A stretch of 64,000 nucleotides of DNA from Heloderma charlesbogerti (lineage: Eukaryota > Chordata > Lepidosauria > Squamata > Helodermatidae): NCBI GenBank assembly GCA_026122225.1, contig JANEZZ010002758.1, forward strand, positions 124,001 through 188,000. The letters are read 5' to 3'. This document shows, piece by piece, positions 21,014-33,679 of this stretch. The notes beneath the pieces are model-generated. The model did not search any database. It saw nothing but the letters and a program-made list of their open reading frames with translations, and was not told the origin of the DNA. How positions within the stretch are numbered: position 1 is the stretch's first letter; each line of letters starts with the position of its first letter. Position numbers and translations under genes: made by a program.

Positions 21014-22690
21014 TTTAAAAATTAATTGTAAAATTTACTTAATGAACAATTAATGTAATATGTATCTAATTAGTCTTGATCATAAGTACTATTATTTTGT
21101 ATTAATATTAAACCCTGGAATAACAATTTCTGAGTAAGATAATGTTATAGAAAGTCCAAAAAATATTTATGCACAACCTGTTTTAAATCAAAATGTATAC
21201 CATACCACCTCTAGTAATGGCATCCTGTTAAAAAGGCTCGATATTTTAAGTTGTCTTTTCTAAAATGAGCTAAAATACTCTGGTGAATCTACTAGCTGAT
21301 TACTCCATATGGCTGTATGGTCTATTTTTGAAATAGCTGACATAGCAAGATGAACTCAGGTACACGCCATGTTCCAGATCAGGCCGCATAAGTGTAAATT
21401 TAAAAAAAACTCCTATAACAACAATTTTTTCATCACCGCCTAGTGCTATTATTAAGCAAAGCATCTGAGGGTAGTAAAGACCCCTATTCAGCAAATTCTG
21501 TGACAGTGACAGAAAACTCTAGGAGGACCATTAATATTTTTGTTCCAAGAAAATAAAATAAACAGGACAGCAAATACATAGAATACTAGGTCAAGATCAG
21601 CTAAGAGCAAGTTCAGACACTCTGTCAGCCAGTGTACATATAACTCCTCATGGGTAGTGTAATATCAGAGGAAAGGACTTGCATGAGATCATGGAAGATC
21701 TTACATGATTAGAAAAACACTACACTTAAACAGTTATTTACCTGGGTGATAAAAGTAAACTGGTTGATAAACTGTCTAAATTGATTTGAAGTTACTTACA
21801 GCAGTATACCACGATATCTTCCATAATAAAATTCCAGGTTACTGTGCATAAGTTTGTCTGTCTATATTCTTCTCCTGAATTGCTCTGTTAGCATGATCTG
21901 GATATTGCTAAGAAGCAGAGAGGTAGAAGAAGGTAACCTTTCACCTGGGAGAAAGCCTCCCTAATGTCCTTTCACCTTAGAAACTGCATTGGGAAATATC
22001 ACAACTTTAAGAAGGCATCAGTGACATTAGCAGTTATGACACCTATCTCCACCTTCTTCTCAAATCTATTTGCATGCCTAGCAACTGAGGGACATTTTGC
22101 CATGTTTAATAAGCCTTGAAGCATAAGGTTGATAATGAATCTGGGCATACAGCAATGACCTAAAATCAAACAGTCATAAGAATATATATTGGAAGAAATT
22201 AAAATAAAACAAAATCAATAAATCCAACAGCATGTTTGTACCATCTTTGTTGGATAGAAACTCCCATATCACCTCCCAATCTCTGACCAAATAGTTTCTG
22301 CTGCTTTATCTATCATAACACCTGTTATTTTTCTCCTCTGGTGTTTATCTTTTTTTATCTTCTTGGTTTTGTTTGGCGTTTACCTTTATTCCTCTGAGCA
22401 GAGTGGCTTCCTCTCCTCCTTGTGACACGTTTATTACATAGGATGGGTCTCCCATATCTCAGACTGCCAGATGGCAAAGCTAAACTGTGTGTTATGACTG
22501 TCATCCTACTTGTACAAAATCAATAAAATAGATGTTACATGGAAGATCTGTGAAGGGAATGTATAACTCTTTCTCTTCTGGCCCTTTAAAATTGATTTTG
22601 CGCCTGTCAGGGGAAAGATAGAGGTCCTGATATCTTTTCCCTTCAGAGTAAAAAGCAGCTGGGGATATGATTTTGAATGGCCGGGGTGGT
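21014..22690. other. AT-rich sequence without recognised features
   Basis: About 1.7 kb of AT-rich, apparently unique DNA. No exon-like open block or repeat was recognised. Confidence 0.5.
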
Positions 22691-22694
22691 TTAA

Positions 22695-22815
22695 AAAAAA
22701 ATTATATTATTATTATTATTATACGTTTCTATTCTACCCCATAGCCAAGGCTGTCTGGGCAGTTTACAAAGATTAAAAATATTAAATTACAGTAAAACAT
22801 TAAAATATTTAAGAT
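22695..22815 (-). mobile_element. LINE 3' tail, minus orientation
   Basis: An (ATT)n run is followed by 'TCTATTCTACCCCATAGCCA' and 'CTGTCTGGGCAGTTTACAAA', the reverse complement of an L2-like 3' end. Confidence 0.55.
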
Positions 22816-22827
22816 CAAAAAGAGAGG

Positions 22828-23192
22828 CCCTTCTCATTTGCCCATCTGTGAGAGCAGTGGGTAACCACATGTGAGAGGGCCTTTTCTGCAGTGACCCCAC
22901 ACCTTTGGAACAAGTTGCCATTGGAGGTCCGCCATGCTCCGTGATTGCAGACTTTTAAGAAGGCCTTGAAAATATATTATTTTATCTTGGCCTTCTATTT
23001 CTATGACTGCTGTTGTTGCTGTTGCTGCTGTTACCATTTTTAGTGGTTTTATTGTTGGCTTTAATTGTTGTTTTTATTTTTATATTTTTATCACTTTTAA
23101 TATTTTAATTGTTTTTATGTATTTTATTGTTGTAAGCTGCCTTGGGATGGCTTCTGCCCTGAAAGGCAGCCAAGAAATATTTTAAATAAATA
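22828..23192 (+). mobile_element. L2 LINE 3' end
   Basis: 'GTGAGAGGGCCTTTTCTGCA', then 'TTTGGAACAAGTTGCC', matches the 'RRAFSVVAPFLWNSLP' region of L2. A long T-rich UTR follows, with 'GCTGCCTTGGGATGGCTTC' and an (AAAT)n tail. Confidence 0.7.
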
Positions 23193-23339
23193 AAAATAAA
23201 AATATAGTGTAAAATTTTAAAACCATTTACATAAATACACAAACAGTATACACGAAGACAACATATCTCTAAAACCAACATTTAGCAATCAGCCATAACA
23301 ATAAGAAAATCCAGGATTGATTAAAAACTCATCATATAC

Positions 23340-23690
23340 TGCCAAATGTCTGAGAAAAGAGATAGGTCTTAACATGGCGCCAAAAAGTTAACAATGCCGG
23401 TGCCAGACAGGCCTTGTAGGAGAGATCATTTATACAATTGGGGGGCCACGACAGAGAAGGCCCTCTCTCTTGTTGTTGCCTTCTGAGACTCTCTTGGAGG
23501 AGGCATCTGGAGGAGGACCTTGGATGCTGAACATAGAGTATGGGTAGGTTTGTGTCAGGAAAGGCACTCTGTCAGGTGTTGCAATCCTGAGCCATGTAGA
23601 GCTTTATAGGTTAAAACCAACACCTTGAATTGAGCTCGGAAGCATATAGGTAGCCAGTGTAAGCAGGTTAGAGTTGGTCTTATATATTTG
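23340..23690 (-). mobile_element. L2-type LINE 3' end, minus orientation
   Basis: The minus strand reads 'LTCLHWLPICFRAQFKVLVL' and 'YKALHGSGLQHLTECLS' (23690-23555), the conserved C-terminal LHWLP block. It is then broken into UTR down to 23340. Confidence 0.75.
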
Positions 23691-23983
23691 GCATAGAGGG
23701 TTAAGTCTCTCCCTCCATTCTTCTGCTCCATTTGTGGCATCCAGTGATTCTGTTCTTTTGTTCTTTTTTATTATGCTTTTAATTGCAAAATTCTCAATTA
23801 CAAAGAAAAAAGCAAAAGCAAACAATAATGATAAGAATAAGACAATTTTGTTTTAAATTTTTTTTAAAGTTTTTAAATTTACGTACATAAATGTGTATAT
23901 ATCCATAGTAATGAATACATATGAAATGCATATATAGCAATTATACATAGGCTTCAAGCAAAGTGGACCAGATACCCAAATAA

Positions 23984-24421
23984 AGACGCAATTCTGTTGA
24001 GATAGTCAGCAGCCTCTGAAGTTGGAGGTTGCTGAGTATCCAATGCAGGGCGGCCGGAACACAGAGGCAATCCTCACCTCTGTTCTCTGGCTGCCCTGCA
24101 CTTTTGGCTAGATGGGCGATTTTGCCTGTCTAGCCACAGCTTCAGGGACAGGGAGGGAAGGAGGCTGGGACATGCATAGGAAGCTGTGTAACTCCATTTC
24201 CGTGGTCTCCTCCGCTCCCTGCCCTCAGGACTGCCCCCTTTTCCACATCTCCGCGCTCCCTTTCCGAGTGCAGAGACATAGCTGGCACAGAGAGAACTGT
24301 GCCTGCTACGAGGGGGAGGGAGTGGAGAGTGTGGTTTCTGGGATCATCCAAACTTGGATCCCAGAAACCGAAACATCCTATGACCCTCTAGACAGTGTCT
24401 AGTGGCCACAGGATTGATCCC
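23984..24421. mobile_element. family C Harbinger-like MITE
   Basis: This 438-bp element has decayed GGGCGCAATCC-type ends: AGACGCAATTCTG on the left and GGATTGATCCC on the right. TAA flanks both sides (23981-23983 and 24422-24424). Internal matches to the copies at 40990 and 59818 include 'TGCCTGTCTAGCCA' and 'GTGTCTAGTGGCCA'. Confidence 0.65.
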
Positions 24422-24686
24422 TAAGTATCCATTTGAAGGTGACATCTATATGCCACCTGTTCAAATGCTGAAAGCATTATAAAGTCCTCAGTACATTGCA
24501 TTATAGGAGGTAAGCATTTATCCTTCCAGCGTTGGAGCAATAACACAATAATAAATCGCATAATCCTTTTATTTCACTGATTTTAATTTAGAAATTGAAA
24601 ATATCACTGTTGAAAACATTCATCCAAAAAATTGACAAATCCCAATTTAAAGTAAGCCTGCTTTATATGAATTACCCTTTCCCTAC

Positions 24687-24979
24687 CTTCTCTAAACGGA
24701 ACGAAGCATTGTCATCTGTAGCATATTCCCAGAGCTGCCAGTCATTTATCTGCTGGCCTTGTGCATTTTTCCATTTATTTACCCCCTCAATAAGAGCTGT
24801 AATGATTAAGTTTCCTACCAATTCTTGTTTATCTGCTGGTATTACATCCTCAAAGTATCCTAAAAGAAACCGTAATGGTGACAATGGTAACATGGGTGTA
24901 ACAAATCTTCTAATAACCTCAGTGAAGGGATGCTTTTCATTAACACCCCCCAACCGAAATGTTGGGATAAAAAGATATG
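24687..24979 (-). CDS. candidate exon, product not recognised
   Basis: On the minus strand a block of two bases plus 97 open codons is bounded by TTATACAG on the 5' side and AAG followed by GTAGGG on the 3' side, both acceptable splice sites. The peptide starts 'AYLFIPTFRLGG', continues with 'TPMLPLSPLRFLLGYFEDV' and 'KQELVGNLIITALIEG', and ends 'NDWQLWEYATDD...FRLEK'. It is compositionally like a real helical protein, not a shadow frame. I do not recognise the family. It could be a host exon, or a fossil of a retroelement or viral gene. A stop lies just upstream in frame, which supports an exon border or a fragment end. No partner exons were identified. Confidence 0.4.
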
Positions 24980-25608
24980 CTGTATAACATCTAGATCAGT
25001 GCTGAGCAGAATCATCTGAAGTTTTCCCCTTTTTTTCAGGCTGGGCCCTTATGCTTTTAATATCTGCAAGACAGCAATAAATTCAATGGGTTAAATGGTT
25101 TCCAACTTGTCATCCCCAAACCCGGAAAAGCTGTGCTTTTTAAACTGGTCTCTCATGAAGCCAGGAAAAATAAAGTTGGCAACACTGGCCTTTGGGAAGC
25201 TACCTATTCATTTTCCGTCTCAATCATACTGAATATGAAACACAGCTACAAAATGCTTTTTGATTCAAACAGTACTTCAGCTGCAAAAAGTCCTGACCAA
25301 ACAGATGTGATTTTTGGCAACAGTCTAGCTACTGGGGTAGCATTAGAACTAGCCCTTTATTTCCATTGCTAATTAAGTTCGGATATCTGTGAGGTCACCA
25401 TGAGAAACACAGTCTCTCACTAGCCCAAAGTCACATGGGCTGGCAGAGACCTCCTGTACGTTATTATCTGGCAGGATTTCACCTAAAGCGTGGGCCTGAT
25501 CTCCAGTTAAATTCCTTAGAACGGAACTACATCTTACATCAGCAAATGTGGATTCCTATGCTATGTTTGCTGAATAGATGAATGCAGAGACAGGGTGATA
25601 TTTTCAGG

Positions 25609-26393
25609 TAGGGATGTACAAAAGTCACTTACCTTTCGCAGATTATGTTGATGGTGGGGGGGAGGCGTTCCATCCCTCCCCCTGGAATCCTGGATGGGGG
25701 GGAGGCGCTCCACTCCTCCCACCCAGAATCCTCCGTGGCCGGCTGTGCTCTGCGGTAGCTCCGCGGAGCAGCCAGCCAGGCCCAGCCAGGCCAGAGCTGT
25801 CTGCAGCTGGATTTCCGGCCACGGAGGGCTCTGGGGAAAAAAAAAACCGCGTACACAAATGGTGGCGGCTACAGCTGCCACCATTTGCGTTCCTTATTTT
25901 TGCCGTCTTAATCTACATAAATATTTACGTAGACTAAGATGGCGAAAATAAGGGGAACGCAAATAGCGTAGCAGACGCTATTTGCATTCCCCTTATTTTC
26001 GCCATCTTAGTCTACGTAAATATTTACGTAGACTAAGACGGCCCAAAATAAGGAACGCAAATGGCAGCGGCCACAGCCGCCGCCATTTGCATACGCCTTT
26101 TTTTTTTTTTACCCAGACGTTTTAGGCTACGTAAAAACTTACGTAGCCTATCACGTCTCTGTAAAAAAAACACAACAACTGCAAATGGCGACGGTGGCAG
26201 CCGGTTGGAAGACCAGTCGCCGGAGCCGCCGCCAGAGCCACCGCCGCCTGGAAGATCCGCTCCAGGTAAGTCTCGTCCCAGGGGGAATCTGCGGGGGGGC
26301 GGGGGGCAGGTCGTTCCGCCACAGATTTCGGGGGCCGAATGCATTGGCATTCGGCCTCACCGAGATCCGTGGCGGAATTCTCTGCCATCCCTA
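25609..26393. mobile_element. family A palindromic hAT-like MITE, copy 4
   Basis: This 785-bp element starts TAGGGATGTACAAAAGTCAC and ends TCTGCCATCCCTA, with an exact TTTTCAGG duplication (25601-25608 and 26394-26401). It has a central palindrome near 25975, with arms 'TCTACATAAATATTTACGTA' and 'GTCTACGTAAATATTTACGT'. It also has a 'GTTTTAGGCTACGTAA' hairpin near 26120 and CCAGGTAAGT near 26263. Confidence 0.9.
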
Positions 26394-27240
26394 TTTTCAG
26401 GGGATACAGTTAAATGGGAGGTGTTGGTTAGTACATTGCATGCTCATTGTTTTCCCTCTTCAGAACCTTCCTCTCCCACCCTCCAGCAGTTTTGCCTCAG
26501 TTTCCCTCCCAGGTGGCCTCTGAAATGGGAAATAAGCCCAGCTAGGGGCAAAATGGCAGGGAGGACTAGTTATGGAGGGAAAAGGCAGCATGAGGGGGAA
26601 AGTTAAGCACACAGACCCAACACACACACACACACTGCCTTCTTCCTTGAAAATGCCCCCACTCCCCATGCATAACCTGCATTGCTGTTATTTAACAAAC
26701 ATAGGGTTGGAAACGCATGGTAAATGACACAATGGCGGTGTTTGAAGATATGATTGTCTGAACCCAGCCATATGTAGCTCTGCCCTTAGTCTTGCTGCCG
26801 AAGAATCTGAATGGTATGCTGTGTTTTGAATTTGTAGGGAGCTTCTATCCATGGAACTATACTCTCATTCCAAGTAGAATATGGAACTGTATTTCTGTGA
26901 TAACTAAACCATTCCTACCCTGCTCAACATTAAGTACTAAGTTTGAGGCAGGGTTTTAGAGAGGATTATTTTCTTTGTTTTATTTCTTGATAACTTAAGA
27001 TAGTTTTAAAAAAATCAATTGGTCCTGTTTTAAGTAGATTGAAAGTTCTGTTCATAAATTCTGCAATTTCTCTTGGAGACTGGTGTAAAGCCCTGCAGTA
27101 GCTTTAGGTGTCCTTTGGGCTGCAGTACTGGTGTCAAAATGGGGAAATCGGTCCATCACTTGTGCTGGAGTGAGGGAAGGTGAATACCCTGCTGGATCGC
27201 TAAGATTAGTGACAGCCTGACAGGTAAATATATATGGATG
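26394..27240. other. no recognised feature
   Basis: Apparently unique sequence with a short (CA)n near 26620. I recognised no gene or named repeat. Confidence 0.45.
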
Positions 27241-27241
27241 G

Positions 27242-27395
27242 GTGAATCTGTCCATTTTGCTTTCTCCCACATTTGATTTTTTTTTCCATCTCAAGTTTTT
27301 TTCTCCCCTGAATATGAACATCTTTATGAGGTTTGGTAAATGCTTATCAAAAACTGAAATGAAATTCTCACCAGCCAAATTCAATATGCACCAGT
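27242..27395 (+). repeat. hAT-like fragment related to 28090-28265
   Basis: 'GGTAAATGCTTATCAAAAAC' and 'TGAAATGAAATTCTCACC' match the segment at 28210-28255 in the same orientation. It is partial and has no defined ends. Confidence 0.45.
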
Positions 27396-27401
27396 GGCAC
27401 C

Positions 27402-27974
27402 TAGGGATGTTAGAGAATTCCGCCACAGATCCCAGGGGGGCCAAATTCCAGTGAATTCGGCCTCCCGGAATCTGGGGCAGAACGGAGCCCCCCACCCCAC
27501 GAAAGCCCCTCGAAACGGAGCCTACCTCACTGCGGCTGCGGTGGTAGTGGCAGCTCCGGCCGCTGCTGGGCTGCTGTGGCCGCAAATGGCGGCCATCATA
27601 GTGGCCGCCATTTGTGTCCCTATGCCGGCCCCGTGATAGGCTACATAAATATTTATGTAGCCTATCACGGCTAAAGCGGGAATGCAAATGGCGTAGGGGA
27701 TGCCATTTGTGTCCCTGCTTTAGCCGTGATAGGCTACGTAAATATTTACGTAGCCTATCACGGGCTACCATAGGGACGCAAATGGCGTCCCCTACTCATT
27801 CGCATCCGCACCAGCCCAGCAGTGGCTGGAGGCCCCGCTGCAGGTTGGCCCAGCTGGCGGCTCCGCAGCTTGGCCGCGGAGTGGAGCCAGCCAGGCAGGA
27901 TTCCGTGGGGGAGGAATGGATTGCCTCCCCCCACCTGCGGCAGAGCCAGGTAAGCGGGGTTATATACACCCCTA
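27402..27974. mobile_element. family A palindromic MITE, copy 5
   Basis: It starts TAGGGATGTTAGAGAATTCC and ends TACACCCCTA. It contains two near-perfect GTGATAGGCTACRTAAATAT hairpins (about 27633-27670 and 27724-27763) around a centre near 27697, and a CCAGGTAAG donor near 27948. The flanks do not show a clean 8-bp duplication (GTGGCACC and TGCACCAC), so one end may have been rearranged. Confidence 0.8.
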
Positions 27975-28089
27975 TGCACCACTATTCCCAGCATGGAGAA
28001 GGCTATGTTATACCTGCCTGGCATGTAGCTGTTAAAAATGAGGAGCTTGTCGGAAAAAAGAGGTGGCACTGACTTGGTTGAGCATACAG

Positions 28090-28265
28090 GGATTCAAACC
28101 TAGACTAAGCATGCAAAATCTAAATGGCAAATCTGTGAGTTTTGGTTTTCCCCACATTGTAATGTTTTTAATGTCAAGTTCTTTTTGTCCTGAAGATGGG
28201 AACATTGTGAATTTTGGTAAATTCTTATCAAAACCAAACTGAAATGAAATTCTCACCCATCCCTA
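28090..28265 (+). mobile_element. hAT-like MITE right end
   Basis: It ends in TCTCACCCATCCCTA, the family A/hAT-like terminus, preceded by 'AAACTGAAATGAAAT'. The left end was not located. Confidence 0.4.
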
Positions 28266-29070
28266 TTAAAATGGTAACAGAGGGAGCAAAACTCCCAGGA
28301 AGGATTGCCAACTGATAAAACCCCACACTTTGACATGATCTTACTCCTTTAACTGCAGCTCACTCAGCAGAAATCAGCAGGTGAAGTTCTTCACAGCATG
28401 GAAAGAAGCATTATCACCTCCAGTTGTCTGCAGTTGGAGCTTCTGCTAAAGACAGATGTATAATGGCCATTTGAAGGTTGACAACCCTATTCCTAGAAGG
28501 ACCAGGTTCAAGACTTCCAGCTGCCAGAGAACCTAATAACTCCTTAGTTTCTTGCCTTGATTAAGTTTGTCAGTTCTTTCTTTCCTTTACTAGTCCTGTG
28601 CTTGCATCTTTAATCGGAGCCTGACTTGTAGGAATGTGGCCTTCCCTGACATGGAGATAAAGAGATGAGAAAACGTCATCTGCTGAATTATTTGTAACCT
28701 TGTAACGCTACAAAAAGGTAGCTATCTTATTTAGCTTGCCTTAGCCTTATGAAAACAAACAATCCAGACATTCTATAAACCTGCCTGTCCAGTTTGTATT
28801 TCAGTCCATTAAGTGGTTCCAGGGCTGTGTTTCCATGACAATGGAAGGAGAAGCTAATGGAGGAGTACTGGATTTTTTAAAAGGAATCAGCTGTGCTGTG
28901 AGCAGGGCTCCACCAGCAGATTCTCTGCAGCAGTAAAAATCGCTTCACAGGTGGGGTTGGGGATTGGAGTGGATGTCATCTGACTGGCAGAGGCTGCTCA
29001 ACCAATAAGAGAGTCTTCCCCCTCTCCCCCGCCTTCTCCTTTCCCCTAAAAGTCCAGATGCACCTGTATT
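28266..29070. other. no recognised feature
   Basis: Unique-looking sequence. I saw no supported exon or repeat. Confidence 0.45.
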
Positions 29071-29077
29071 TCAGGAA

Positions 29078-29735
29078 CAAGCCTCATTGAGCACAATGGG
29101 AGTTACTTCTGAGTAGACACACATATGCTTGTGCTGGGAAAGGGACAAGGAGAACACAAAGATGGAAACTAGCCCCCATTTTACCCGCAGGACCTCACTG
29201 ACCACAATGGGAGTTACTTCTGAGGAGAGACTAATGGCCAGGTTTGTTGTGGGAATGAGAGCAGTAAACACAAAAACAGAAACCAGCCCCCATTGTAACT
29301 CGTTGAATATCTATAACCAAGCTGTGAAGAACTTACTTCCTAAGGCAATGAATCAGAGCCTCGATCGTGCTTAATCGCACTTGTGGAATTGGGCTTTAAC
29401 ATGTGCCATTTCAATTGGCGGGGGGGGAATCCTTGTAAGTTCTGATGTGGGCATTCAAAGGCAAGCCTCATTCAGCACAATGGGAGTTACTTCTGAGGAG
29501 ACACTCATGGGTTTGATGTGGGAAAGAGATAGAAACCAGCCCCCATTTTAACACACAGGATCTTTATAAGGGAGCCTTCTTCTTAAGGCAATGAATTGGA
29601 GCCTAGAGATCACGCTTAATCGCTCTTATGGAATTGGGCTTTAACATGTGCTGTGTCAATTGAAGGGTTTCTCTGTTATTTCTGTGGTCATTGAGATGAG
29701 CAAGCCTCATTCGGCACAATGAGAAGAAGCACCTC
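29078..29735 (+). repeat. irregular tandem repeat
   Basis: Units begin 'CAAGCCTCATTSAGCACAAT' at 29078, 29462 and 29701, with a shorter internal unit at about 29192. They share 'GGGAGTTACTTCTGAG', 'AACCAGCCCCCATT', and 'GGAATTGGGCTTTAACATGT'. The spacings are 384 and 239 bp, the shorter one reflecting internal loss. The core resembles the family F motif ('TTACTTCTGAGTAGAC'). Confidence 0.65.
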
Positions 29736-29859
29736 TTGACTGGGGTCATGGTGAAAGGCACACCATGGCTGGGCAGGGCTACCATACTTGAGGTCAATGC
29801 GGGGTTTGGGGCACACAGCAACTATACAGGAAAGAAGAACCTGACTTAAGGAAAATAAT

Positions 29860-29985
29860 CGGACTTTAAGCAATCTCAGGAAATCCGATTTTTCCCTGAT
29901 AAGCTCGGGGGGGGGGGGCTGCTGGATGGCCACAACGTCATGTATCCTTAATGACCTCAACACATGACCGGCTCAGAGTAAATTG
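29860..29985 (+). repeat. segment related to the right end of family G
   Basis: 'GTCATGTATCCTTAATGACC' and 'TCAACACATGACCGGCTC' resemble 19705-19745. No terminal repeat was found. 29986-31082 shows no recognised feature. Confidence 0.35.
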
Positions 29986-31082
29986 CTGGTAGAAACACCC
30001 TCCAGGTCTCGTTTATTTACTGCAGTAAAAATGTCCATAAGTACAATATTTTTATGTGAAAGGAAAACAGTAGTAGCCTCTTATCAAAAGCCTCTATTTT
30101 CCCTCGCTTCACCCCGTTCACTAATGAAGACTTATGGTTCCAGTCATGCCTTCTCAATTTATTTTAGTGTAAGGCAATAAACCCGGTTTGACTTCATGAG
30201 AATTTCATGTCATTAACTCAGACGCACAAAAAACAACCATTGTAGCTCCCCTATGGTCTTTTAAAGACATTTAATCTTGTAGGCTGATGAAAGAGAAAAT
30301 AGTGCGGTCAGGGCATTTCACTTGGTGTAGCTTCTTTTAAAGCCACAATATGCCCAGCTTCGGCAGTGGAATGGAACACCTGGTTCCTTCATGTTGTTTA
30401 TTAGCATCTACCTTCAGGGGCGCTGCATAAAAGAGAGTGACCCAGAATTTAGAAAAAGGTACTTCCTGGTGAGTACCTAAACAGGAGGGAGGGCATCTAT
30501 GCAGGAGCAAGAGGAAAGGAAAACAGCTATGGTGCACAAAATTATAATTTATTATAATTGTAAACAAAAATACTTAGTGCTTGCCAAGTGCTCATGGAAA
30601 CATTTCATAAAACAGAGCCCTGGGGGAACCCAGGGTTCTTGTGTTTTGCAAAGCCTCTAACAAAGATTTTAATTGAAACACATTGAGCCTAATAAATTAT
30701 AATTTTGAGTGGTTTCCTCTCCTCTTGCTCCTGAATCTGGAAAAAAATCTTTTGCATAACAAACAACCTATCTATATAGTAACTAGCCTGTCCCTTTGCC
30801 ACACTGTTATACAGTGCAGTGCATCTTCCGGTACTGTAAGGCAGCTGTACATACTGCATTTGCACGTAAAAGATCACAGGCACGCCATGCCTTTCCTGCA
30901 TAGAGCATCTCACCATTCAAAAGTAGCAAAGTGTCTGTCAACATGAAGTGCTGATTTCCCCCTATCCCTTTAATGGCCCCATTGATTTCTGTTCATGAAA
31001 GTAAGGTGGCTGCAGTCAAGACACAGTTAACCATGGAAATTGATGTCCTCACTCCAGCTTTAATGTGCATGTACCTGCGCAC

Positions 31083-31605
31083 TAGGGATGTTGGAAAAAT
31101 CCTCCACGGGCTCCAATGAGGCCGGATTCTATTGAATCCGCCCCCCCGAAGTCCGCAGAGGATCGGATCTCCTACCTTGTCTTGCAGCGCAAAGTCCTTG
31201 CCGGCGGATCCTCCCTGCCGCCGGCTCCGAAGACCCAGCAATACGGCCGCCATGGCCGTATTGCTGGACTGCGGACGCAAATGGCATCCACTATGCCATT
31301 TGCGTCCCTGCTCTTTAACGTGATAGGCTACGTAAAGATTTATGTAGCCTATCATGATAAAGTGCAGGACGCAAATGGCGTCCACTACGCCGGACGCCAT
31401 TTGCGGACGAAGACTGGCCACGGCCTGAAATGCAGCCGAAGACCGGCCGTGGCCGGAAGTCCGGCCGCAGCCGGCCCTGTCCGGTGGCTCCGCAGACTTG
31501 CCGCGAAGCGGAGCCGGCCGGGGAGGATTCTAGGGGGAGGACCGGATTGCCTCCCCCCCATGGACCCCCCAGCGGACCCAGGTAAGTGGGGTTTGTACAC
31601 CCCTA
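31083..31605. mobile_element. family A palindromic MITE, copy 6
   Basis: This 523-bp element starts TAGGGATGTTGGAAAAATCC and ends TACACCCCTA. The duplication is CTGCGCAC (31075-31082) and CTGTGCAC (31606-31613), differing by one CpG-type transition. The hairpin GTGATAGGCTACGTAAAGAT is at about 31320-31356, and the donor CCAGGTAAGT at about 31578. The arms carry 'CCGCCATGGCCGTATTGC'. Confidence 0.9.
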
Positions 31606-33675
31606 CTGTGCACATGTATTGCTTGCAGGATCAGGAACAGGATGAATGTGGATGCTGTGAATCAGATATGCATTGTTTTCAATGTAATATCAATACACAG
31701 TATCTGCACCTGGATATGCTTTGGATGGACCAATACATTCATTCTTCCTCTCTATCTCCGTTCAGAGTGAGGGCAATGTGAGGACTACATTTGCCTTCAG
31801 TGATGGCCCATAGCCAAATCTGATTGCCTACAATGTGGTGTGGTGATGTTACCACACTGCCTACATGGTCTTTGATTGGCTGGGATCACATAGCCAGCAG
31901 GAAGAAGGATGTTGTTGTAAATAACAATGCTAAAGCAGCTGCTGGAGGGGCAACTAACAGGAGTAAACATGCACAAAAGATAAGCCTGAGGAGAAAGTTC
32001 GTGAACATTTTGGGTTCCTGGAGTCTCCTTTTTAAACACCAAAACGTCAACACACACACACACAAAATCAGTGCAACACTACCTCAGCTGTATCCCTGTT
32101 TGTAGCCATGTCCCATAGAGGTTGATGGCTCCCATTAACTTCCATGAGAGAAAGAAAATGCAGGCCAGCAAACTTATGCTGGACCCTTTTCTGTTATTTC
32201 ACATTTACCTATACTTTGGCCCAGCTGGCTTGAATACTGACACATAAATTTGTCCCAAGGTGAAAAAAGCTATGGATTGATTTTCCTGCCTATGACTGTT
32301 CAGGACAGGTGACAAGTGAACTTGGCCTTAAAGAGTCTGTCATTATAGGGTAAAGGTAAGTGCACCTTTGGGATTGGTGCTAAATCACAAATGTGGAGGT
32401 AGGCACAGTTCCTTTAAAGGAGCACTGTTGGGCGGAGAGACAGGGAATTCTTCAAGGCTACCCAATGGTCTAGTTCATTTTTGGTAATCGTCTTTAGAGT
32501 ATGTAGTTTTGTGTCTTTTTTTTTTTAAATGTATGAGGTTGATTTGTTTTTTTAGATTTGCCTTGAAAAAGAGAATATCTCAAAACACGCCAGGAACCAA
32601 TTCACTTGTGCAGTTGTGTTTTTTCCATTTCTTGTTTTCTTGAGAGAAGCCCTGGCAATTAAGATGGTTGCTAGTAAAGATGTGCCCCGTTGTGTGGGTT
32701 ATTTGTGTGCTTGTTATGGTTTCAAGTCTGGAAATGATTTATGTGGCAGCTGTAAAGATCTTGGACCTAATTTTTAAACACTCAGAAAGAGCATGGTCCT
32801 TCTCTGCATTGGAACAGTGCTCGAATATACAGGGATGTTCATAAGACTTGACAGAGTTCTGTGAGCTTTTCTGCATGAGGTGTTTATTGTGTGCTCATCA
32901 TTCCTTACTCCCAGTTGTTTTGGGTGTCTTTAGACAACATCATGACCCTCTAGTTTTGCTTCTGTTTTTAAAGAACACTTTCCTGGGTTTTTTTAGAGTG
33001 GAGAAAATGAAGTATTCTGAAAGCAAAAGAAAATATCTTTTCCTACTTGTGTAATTGTGCTATTCCACTGTAGTACAGCACCATCTAGAGGTTATGTAGT
33101 AGAAAAGCAGGAATGGAAAAGGTCTTTGTATAGAGCTCGAATCTCAATTCTGTGATGAAACCGAAAGTATATACAGCGGATTAACAGCCTCATGTAGAAA
33201 AGTTCTAAGTCTCCTTATACAGATAGATATAACTTAACAATATGAGGAGTGGGGCTGGAGGGGGATAAAGGAGGTGCACATAGACCTTCCAGTCCTCAGA
33301 CTGCACAGAGCTCTGTTGAGCTAGGAAGGGATTAGAACCTAAGGGCTTTTATCTTGTAGTTGAAGGTGGTGGTGGTGCATTTAGTGAATGCACATAATCA
33401 CTTTCCATTTTAAGTGGATTCGGCGGTAATATATTTGCTAAAATCTCTTCTCAGATGTAGAGAACAACTTGTCGGGAAGACATAATGTACTCTAGTATAA
33501 GAGTTCCTATCAGTGGATTTGCATTGCTAATTTTTACATTAAAACAAGCAGCAATAAGGAGGAAGGCCCTAATCATTTGGAGGAAGGTTTGACCCTTCTG
33601 AAAGCATCCTGTTTTGCAATATTGGCATTTTCCCCTGGTTCCATTCCAACTTGACATTGTCAGTGAATGCTGTGT
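31606..33675. other. about 2 kb without recognised features
   Basis: No exon-like block, RNA gene or repeat could be supported, apart from a short (CA)n near 32050. Confidence 0.45.
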
Positions 33676-33679
33676 TGCA

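Noticed and set aside
27052..27771. 239-codon open frame on the minus strand
   Set aside because: It runs through family A copy 5 hairpins and flanking DNA. The repeated 'DRLRKYLRSLSR' peptide is simply the translated GATAGGCTACGT hairpin.
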